A stretch of 64,000 nt of DNA from assembly GCA_046351595.1 (NCBI GenBank), contig JAXLYE010000008.1, positions 558,001 to 622,000 of the forward strand, written 5' to 3'. Positions 60,197 to 64,000 of the stretch are shown here, one piece after another. A program made the translations under genes and the position numbers. The notes under the pieces are model-generated. The model saw nothing but the letters and a program-made list of their open reading frames with translations, searched no databases and was not told the DNA's origin. Origin of the DNA: JAXLYE01 sp046351595 (lineage in GTDB: Bacteria; Myxococcota_A; Polyangia; Palsa-1104; JAEUJZ01). Position 1 is the stretch's first letter, and the number at the start of each line of letters is the position of its first letter.

Positions 60197-60583
60197 CTAC
60201 CCCTGAGCCTGCGCCACGGCGCCGTACCCGGCGGGCAGCACGTGAACCAGCTCCGGCGGCCACGCCGCGAGCAGCGCCGGCCACAGCGCCCGCAGCGCCG
60301 CGCGCCTCTCTACCTGCACCGGCTCTCCCTCCGTCAGCCCGGCCAGCCAGGCTGGCACCGCCTCCACGTGCACCAGCGGCAATAGGCCCTCTCGCGGTGA
60401 GCCCAGATAGGCCAGCGCCTTTTCGCCCAGCGGCTGCAGCGCCGCCAACGCCGCGCGCGGGTCCGCTCCGACGAGCTGCGCCAGCGGCACCAGCGCCACG
60501 AACCGCCCCGTCGGCAGGTCGAGCGCCTGCAGGGCCTCGCGCGCGTAGTCGGGGATTTGGGGCGGTCCGGCCGGGCGGCTCAT
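60197..60583 (-). CDS. Unknown island protein, paralogue of the adjacent gene product
   Basis: A 128-residue protein. The segment IPDYAREALQALDLPTGRFV, then LVPLAQLVGADPRAAL and PLVHVEAVPAWLAGL, aligns without gaps to IPKHACEALTVFDSPQGRLC, LVEGLLMFMGLDRSAV and LDAVTDWLRTL of the neighbour at 60580; the ends LLAAWPPELVHVL and LPSWPEELVHPLL also match. So these are tandem paralogues. The pattern matches the P22 antirepressor N-terminal fold (PL..VG.D..., LPL..V..WL). Its ATG overlaps the previous stop by 4 bp (ATGA). Confidence 0.7.
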   Translation of the reverse strand: MSRPAGPPQIPDYAREALQALDLPTGRFVALVPLAQLVGADPRAALAALQPLGEKALAYLGSPREGLLPLVHVEAVPAWLAGLTEGEPVQVERRAALRALWPALLAAWPPELVHVLPAGYGAVAQAQG

Positions 60584-61011
60584 ACCGTCACCTCCGGCGC
60601 CTCGGGCTCTTGCAACAGCAGCGGGTGCACCAGCTCCTCGGGCCAGCTGGGCAGGCATGCCTCCCACAGGCGCAACAGCTCCGCGTGCTTGCGGATGCTC
60701 GGCGTGGTCGTCGGGCGCAGGGTGCGCAGCCAGTCCGTCACCGCATCAAGCGGCAGGTACGTCCACGGGCTGTCGTCGTCGAGGACCAGCAGCGCCTGAT
60801 CTGCGGCGTGCTCGTCGATCCACGGATAGACCGCGCTGCGGTCCAGGCCCATGAACATCAACAGCCCTTCCACCAGGCACAGCCGCCCCTGCGGCGAGTC
60901 GAATACCGTCAGGGCTTCGCAGGCGTGTTTGGGGATCAACATGGCCAGGGCTTCGAGGGCGTAGGCGGGATCTGCGAAGGCCGGTTCATAAGGCAGGACG
61001 GAGACATACAA
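60580..61011 (-). CDS. Unknown island protein, paralogue with N-terminal extension
   Basis: A 143-residue protein with about 30 extra residues (YVSVLPYEPAFADPAYALEA) before the paralogous core shared with the gene at 60197. The start is unclear: TTG at 61011 begins 8 bp after the preceding stop, but the ribosome binding site (AAGGGG) is 25 bases away. The stop overlaps the next ATG (ATGA). Antirepressor-like fold is inferred, as for the neighbour. Confidence 0.65.
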   Translation of the reverse strand: MYVSVLPYEPAFADPAYALEALAMLIPKHACEALTVFDSPQGRLCLVEGLLMFMGLDRSAVYPWIDEHAADQALLVLDDDSPWTYLPLDAVTDWLRTLRPTTTPSIRKHAELLRLWEACLPSWPEELVHPLLLQEPEAPEVTV

Positions 61012-61018
61012 CCGGTCT

Positions 61019-61996
61019 TTATGTTGTTTTCTTCTGCCCCTTAGGCTGCGCCGCGTCCTTAGGCTGCGCCCCGTCCTTAAGCGGGGCCTCATGCGCGGGC
61101 AACATCAGCTGCTTTAAGCTTTCGAGGCTGAGAGGTTCCGGAAGAGCCTCTTTGACGACAGATGGAGCGTTCAAGGAGGGGTGCACTTCGGCACCCCTTT
61201 CAATGAGTCTGTCCAGCTCACGGACAGAGTGCTTCAGTGCATTGAGAGCCTCGTGCCGCTCCCCTTCGTCAAGTTCCCCCTTCCGGTCTCGCTCTGCTTC
61301 CCGTACGACCTGCTCGGCGTGCGCTTCGACCAGCAACTGAAGTTGCTCCGCCGAACTCTGCTGCACAGCATCAAGGTAGTTGTTCTTAATTCTTTTCTCC
61401 CGCAATATCTCAGTCGCATAGGCAATTTGAAGCCGGTCCATATAAAACTTCTTGTAGACCTTCAGGATCCCCATTGCGACCCCGAGCGCAACGGGCGTAT
61501 GAAAGGAGAGGTCGACCCAGAACGAGCCGACGTCGAAACCCTCGACGCCGGTTTGCTCTGCAGCAAGCCGTTGGAGGGGCTGGTCAAATATCTGCTGAAG
61601 CGAGCGCGCGGTAGCTGAGAAGTCCTCGAGAGTAGCAACCGGTGGGAACTTAAAACTGATGCTGTTGCCTGGAGTCGCGCTTGGATTGATGAGATCGAGC
61701 GCAACTATCATTTCGCGCGCATAATTCTGGGCCTGCGAAGCCAGGCCGGCTAGATTGTTGGCGACGTCTTGAGCTAATAGTACGGAGTCCTCAGGATAAC
61801 GGTATAGGCCAAGGTTGGCAGCGGCCTTGACTAGATTCTGCATCCGCTCCTGTCTAAGAGCCGACAGCAATTGAATGCCCGTACGAAACTGGGTGAGGCC
61901 GGTAACGAGAATATGGCCGGTTTGCTGCGCAGCGACCTGGAGAGTTAGACGCGGTACGGCTGACACCAGAAGCTGGCGGAGCTCTGAATTGCGCAT
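61019..61996 (-). CDS. Unknown 325-residue protein, first gene of the island operon
   Basis: Unknown protein of 325 residues, noticeably less GC-rich and using TTA, AAT and other codons avoided by the chromosome. Mostly helical: AAQQTGHILVTGLTQFRTGI, long amphipathic stretches, one possible membrane helix (FHTPVALGVAMGILKVYKK), then a charged coiled coil (VEAHAEQVVREAERDRKGEL) and a C-terminal Lys/Gln/Ala repeat (DGAQPKDAAQPKG). No enzymatic motif. ATG 61996 reads away from the tRNA-Phe gene. Its composition indicates acquisition by transfer. Confidence 0.7.
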   Translation of the reverse strand: MRNSELRQLLVSAVPRLTLQVAAQQTGHILVTGLTQFRTGIQLLSALRQERMQNLVKAAANLGLYRYPEDSVLLAQDVANNLAGLASQAQNYAREMIVALDLINPSATPGNSISFKFPPVATLEDFSATARSLQQIFDQPLQRLAAEQTGVEGFDVGSFWVDLSFHTPVALGVAMGILKVYKKFYMDRLQIAYATEILREKRIKNNYLDAVQQSSAEQLQLLVEAHAEQVVREAERDRKGELDEGERHEALNALKHSVRELDRLIERGAEVHPSLNAPSVVKEALPEPLSLESLKQLMLPAHEAPLKDGAQPKDAAQPKGQKKTT

Positions 61997-62075
61997 GCGA
62001 ACAGGGGTCTCCTGGTTCGAGCGCCCTCGTCGTACAGCGCTCTGATGAGAAGAGGCGGGCTATGCGGGGGGGAGG

Positions 62076-62148
62076 TGCTCGGGGCCGGAATCGAACCAGC
62101 GACACGCGGATTTTCAATCCGCTGCTCTACCTGCTGAGCTACCCGAGC
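62076..62148 (-). tRNA. tRNA-Phe (GAA)
   Basis: A 73-nucleotide cloverleaf: acceptor GCTCGGG/CCCGAGC, D-arm TAGCTCAGCAGGTAGAGC, anticodon stem GCGGA/TCCGC with loop TTGAAAA (anticodon GAA), T-arm GCTGG-TTCGATT-CCGGC, discriminator A. The CCA is not encoded. Its 3' end faces the island and integrase, a usual integration target, but no duplicate of its 3' end is seen near the integrase. Confidence 0.97.
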
Positions 62149-62233
62149 GCGAAGCGAGAGGTACCCTAGGCGAGGCGGGACTTTCAGGTCAAGGGGAAAA
62201 AACGGGCGGCCGAAAAATCCGCCGGCGGAGCGG

Positions 62234-63073
62234 TCAGCCCTTCACGCTGCCCTGGGTCAGGCCGCCGATCAGGTGGCGCTGCAGGGCGAAGAACAGGACC
62301 ATCACCGGCAGCGAGACCAGGACCGCGCCGGCCGCGAAGTGGCCCCACTCGGTCGCGTAGTCGCCGACATAGTTGTTGAGCATGACCGGCAGCGTGTAGC
62401 TCTGCGGGCGGCTCATGAAGGTCGCGGCCAGGATGAACTCGTTCCACGCGGTCAGGAACGAGAACAGCGCGGTCACCGCGATCGCCGGCCGGGCCAGCGG
62501 CAGCGCCACGCGGAAGAACGCGTCGAAGCGCGTGCCGCCGTCGAGCAGCACTGCCTCCTCGAGCTCCCTGGGCAGGCTGTCGAAGAAGCCCTTGAGCATG
62601 AAGACGCAGAACGGGATCGCCGTCGTCGCGTAGCACAGCACCAGGCCGCCCAGGTGGTTCAAGAGGTGCAGCTTCTCGAGCACGACGTAGAGCGGGATGG
62701 TGGTGACCACGCCCGGGAACATCTGCGCGAACAGGAACATGCGCAGCAACGTGTTGCGCCCGGGGAAGCGGAGGCGCGACAGCGCATAGGCGGCCGAGCA
62801 GGAAAGCGCCACACCGACGGCGGTCACCGACGCGGCGACGATCACCGAGTTGAGGAGCTGGCGGAAGAACAGGAGCTCGCCGCTCGGGCCGCGGCGCATC
62901 ACCACGTCGGCGAAGTTCTGCAGCGACAGCTCGGTCGGCAGCGGGCTGGCGGCCAGCGCGAAGCCCTGCGACGGTGACAGCGCCATCTTCAGCACCCACA
63001 GCACCGGGTACAGGGTGAGCGCGACGAACCCGAGCAGGAGCAGGTGGACGACGAGGGAGCGGGCAAGGCGCAT
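62234..63073 (-). CDS. Carbohydrate ABC transporter permease (MalG-like)
   Basis: A 279-residue inner-membrane permease with six helices. The cytoplasmic EAA loop (ELEEAVLLDGGTRFDAFFRV, then ALPLARPAIAV) contacts the ATPase. LTAWNEFILAATFM and LPVMLNNYV near the C-terminus are typical of MalG/UgpE-type subunits. The partner permease, binding protein and ATPase are not in the window and are probably beyond the right end on the same strand. Sugar unknown. Confidence 0.92.
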   Translation of the reverse strand: MRLARSLVVHLLLLGFVALTLYPVLWVLKMALSPSQGFALAASPLPTELSLQNFADVVMRRGPSGELLFFRQLLNSVIVAASVTAVGVALSCSAAYALSRLRFPGRNTLLRMFLFAQMFPGVVTTIPLYVVLEKLHLLNHLGGLVLCYATTAIPFCVFMLKGFFDSLPRELEEAVLLDGGTRFDAFFRVALPLARPAIAVTALFSFLTAWNEFILAATFMSRPQSYTLPVMLNNYVGDYATEWGHFAAGAVLVSLPVMVLFFALQRHLIGGLTQGSVKG

Positions 63074-63133
63074 GACGGGATCAGGTCTTGGTGACGGCGC
63101 GCAGAAGGGGCCGCGGCGCGAGCGCGCACGCTA

Positions 63134-64000
63134 TCATGACCCGAGCTCCTCCGGGCGGTGCGGCGCCAGATCTTCGCCCGACAGGGTCGGCACCATGCGC
63201 GTCGTCCAGGGCACCTCGGGCATGCGCGGCTGCAGCGGCCACAGCGGGCGCAGCACCGGAGGCAGGGCCTGCTGCGACAGCGACAGGCGCGAGGCGTGCG
63301 CGGGCTCGCGCGGCTCGCGGTCCTCGACGGACAGGCGCAGCTCCTCGCGGGCCGGCGGGTCCTGGCGCAGCGCGCGGCTCGTGGCCTCGGCGGTCTCGCG
63401 GTCCGTGCCGCCGACCAAGAGCTGCGCGAGCAGCGCCTCCTCGGACGTGCCGTCGGCCCACAGCAGAAGCGCGCGCGCCGCCGCCTGCACGATGCGCACG
63501 CCGAGCGGCGGACCGTCGTCGGCCGGGAGGCTCATGAACTCGACGAGCACGGCCTGCAGCTCGCGCAGCGGCGCGCCGAGCGGGACGTCACCGAGGAAGC
63601 CGACCTGCGTGCGCAGCTCCAGCGGCAGCCCGCCCGGCTCGCGCGCGCCGCGCTGCAAGAGCACACGCTGCAGCCCGAACAGCCGCGCCACCAGCATCAC
63701 CTCGCGCACCGCGCGCGGCACCAGGCCCATGCGATCCGCGACCGCCTGACACAGGCGCGAGAGGATCGCCGGCCAGCTCGAGCGCAGCTGCGCCTCGCTC
63801 TGCGCGCACAGCGCGTCGCACGACAGGATCAGCGCGTCCTGCAGCGGCTCGTCCTCGGCCGGGTTGTGGACCGGGGGACCGTCGACGCCGGTCGGCACGC
63901 GCAGCTCGTCCGGATCGCGCGTGAGGTGCACGGCGCCGCCGACCTCGTCGAGCAGCACGTCGGTCGGCGCCAGCTCGGGCACCGGCGAGCTCTGGGACAC
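63134..64000 (-). CDS. Unknown protein, probably cut by the window edge
   Basis: At least 288 residues; the frame is open to the right edge (a GTG lies exactly there, so it may continue). Mostly helical: ILSRLCQAVADRMGLVPRAVREVMLVARLFGL resembles helices of an HD-GYP-like output domain but without a visible HD pair. Acidic/Pro-rich stretches follow. Not recognised. It precedes the permease gene by 60 bp on the same strand. Confidence 0.55.
   Translation of the reverse strand: MSQSSPVPELAPTDVLLDEVGGAVHLTRDPDELRVPTGVDGPPVHNPAEDEPLQDALILSCDALCAQSEAQLRSSWPAILSRLCQAVADRMGLVPRAVREVMLVARLFGLQRVLLQRGAREPGGLPLELRTQVGFLGDVPLGAPLRELQAVLVEFMSLPADDGPPLGVRIVQAAARALLLWADGTSEEALLAQLLVGGTDRETAEATSRALRQDPPAREELRLSVEDREPREPAHASRLSLSQQALPPVLRPLWPLQPRMPEVPWTTRMVPTLSGEDLAPHRPEELGS

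Noticed and set aside
1..64000. CRISPR arrays
   Set aside because: No regularly spaced 25-40 bp repeats with unique spacers were seen; all tandem repeats have units of 9-22 bp without spacers.
1..64000. Insertion sequences or transposases
   Set aside because: No transposase-like protein or terminal inverted repeats with target duplication recognised; only the tyrosine recombinase is mobile-type.

Overview
The window is very GC-rich, densely packed bacterial chromosome. It carries many lipoproteins with clear lipoboxes (several with an Asp/Gly/Ala/Pro-rich linker after the Cys), a Hanks-type Ser/Thr kinase, an outer-membrane protein with a MYXO-CTERM-like segment, fibrinogen-like and beta-propeller lipoproteins, and an ECF sigma factor with a SnoaL-like tail. 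Together these suggest a member of the Myxococcota (former Deltaproteobacteria). This placement is an inference from gene style, not from a marker gene. Start codons were chosen by ribosome binding site; GTG and TTG starts are common.

Layout. 1-5.1 kb: the 5' end of an aldo/keto reductase gene, three lipoproteins (one with a fibrinogen-like domain) and a PQQ-type sugar dehydrogenase lipoprotein. 5.5-11.2 kb: a glycan operon with a GT-B glycosyltransferase, UDP-galactopyranose mutase (glf), a GH1-like protein and a GH2 hydrolase. 11.2-19.0 kb: a metallophosphoesterase, a dimethylglycine/sarcosine dehydrogenase-type enzyme, a PAS-Ser/Thr kinase with an unusually long activation segment, and a large lipoprotein. 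19.0-24.8 kb: a cyanophycin locus, all on the minus strand, in transcription order cyanophycinase, cphA, iadA-type isoaspartyl dipeptidase, second cyanophycinase. It can make the Asp-Arg polymer, cut it to beta-Asp-Arg and hydrolyse the dipeptide. 25-31.8 kb: a decayed di-haem cytochrome c peroxidase, an ECF sigma factor, two VOC proteins, katG and a LysR regulator.

32-39.8 kb: lipoproteins, a YXWGXW-type envelope protein, and LRR and HEAT-repeat proteins. 40-46 kb: an envelope phosphoesterase cluster with two PAP2 phosphatases, an AcpA/phospholipase C-family lipoprotein, a metal-dependent phospholipase-like/beta-barrel fusion and a putative outer-membrane protein. 46.3-52.3 kb: GH38 alpha-mannosidase, START-domain protein, GT21-type glycosyltransferase and mannose-1-phosphate guanylyltransferase, suggesting mannose/glycolipid metabolism. 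52.3-58.3 kb: a beta-propeller lipoprotein with a CxxCH motif, an AraC regulator, an HXXEE membrane protein, a frameshifted lipoprotein and a secreted protein.

58.5-62.1 kb looks like a small genomic island ending at a tRNA-Phe gene. It holds a tyrosine recombinase with a strong terminator, an array of palindromes, and a tightly packed minus-strand operon of four unknown genes. At least two of these are tandem paralogues resembling the phage P22 antirepressor N-terminal domain; the first gene is visibly less GC-rich. This is the best candidate for an undescribed system. The window ends with a sugar ABC permease and a gene cut by the edge.

Non-coding structure includes 9-, 10- and 11-bp-period tandem repeats between genes, two families of dispersed palindromic repeats found after stop codons, and several terminators.
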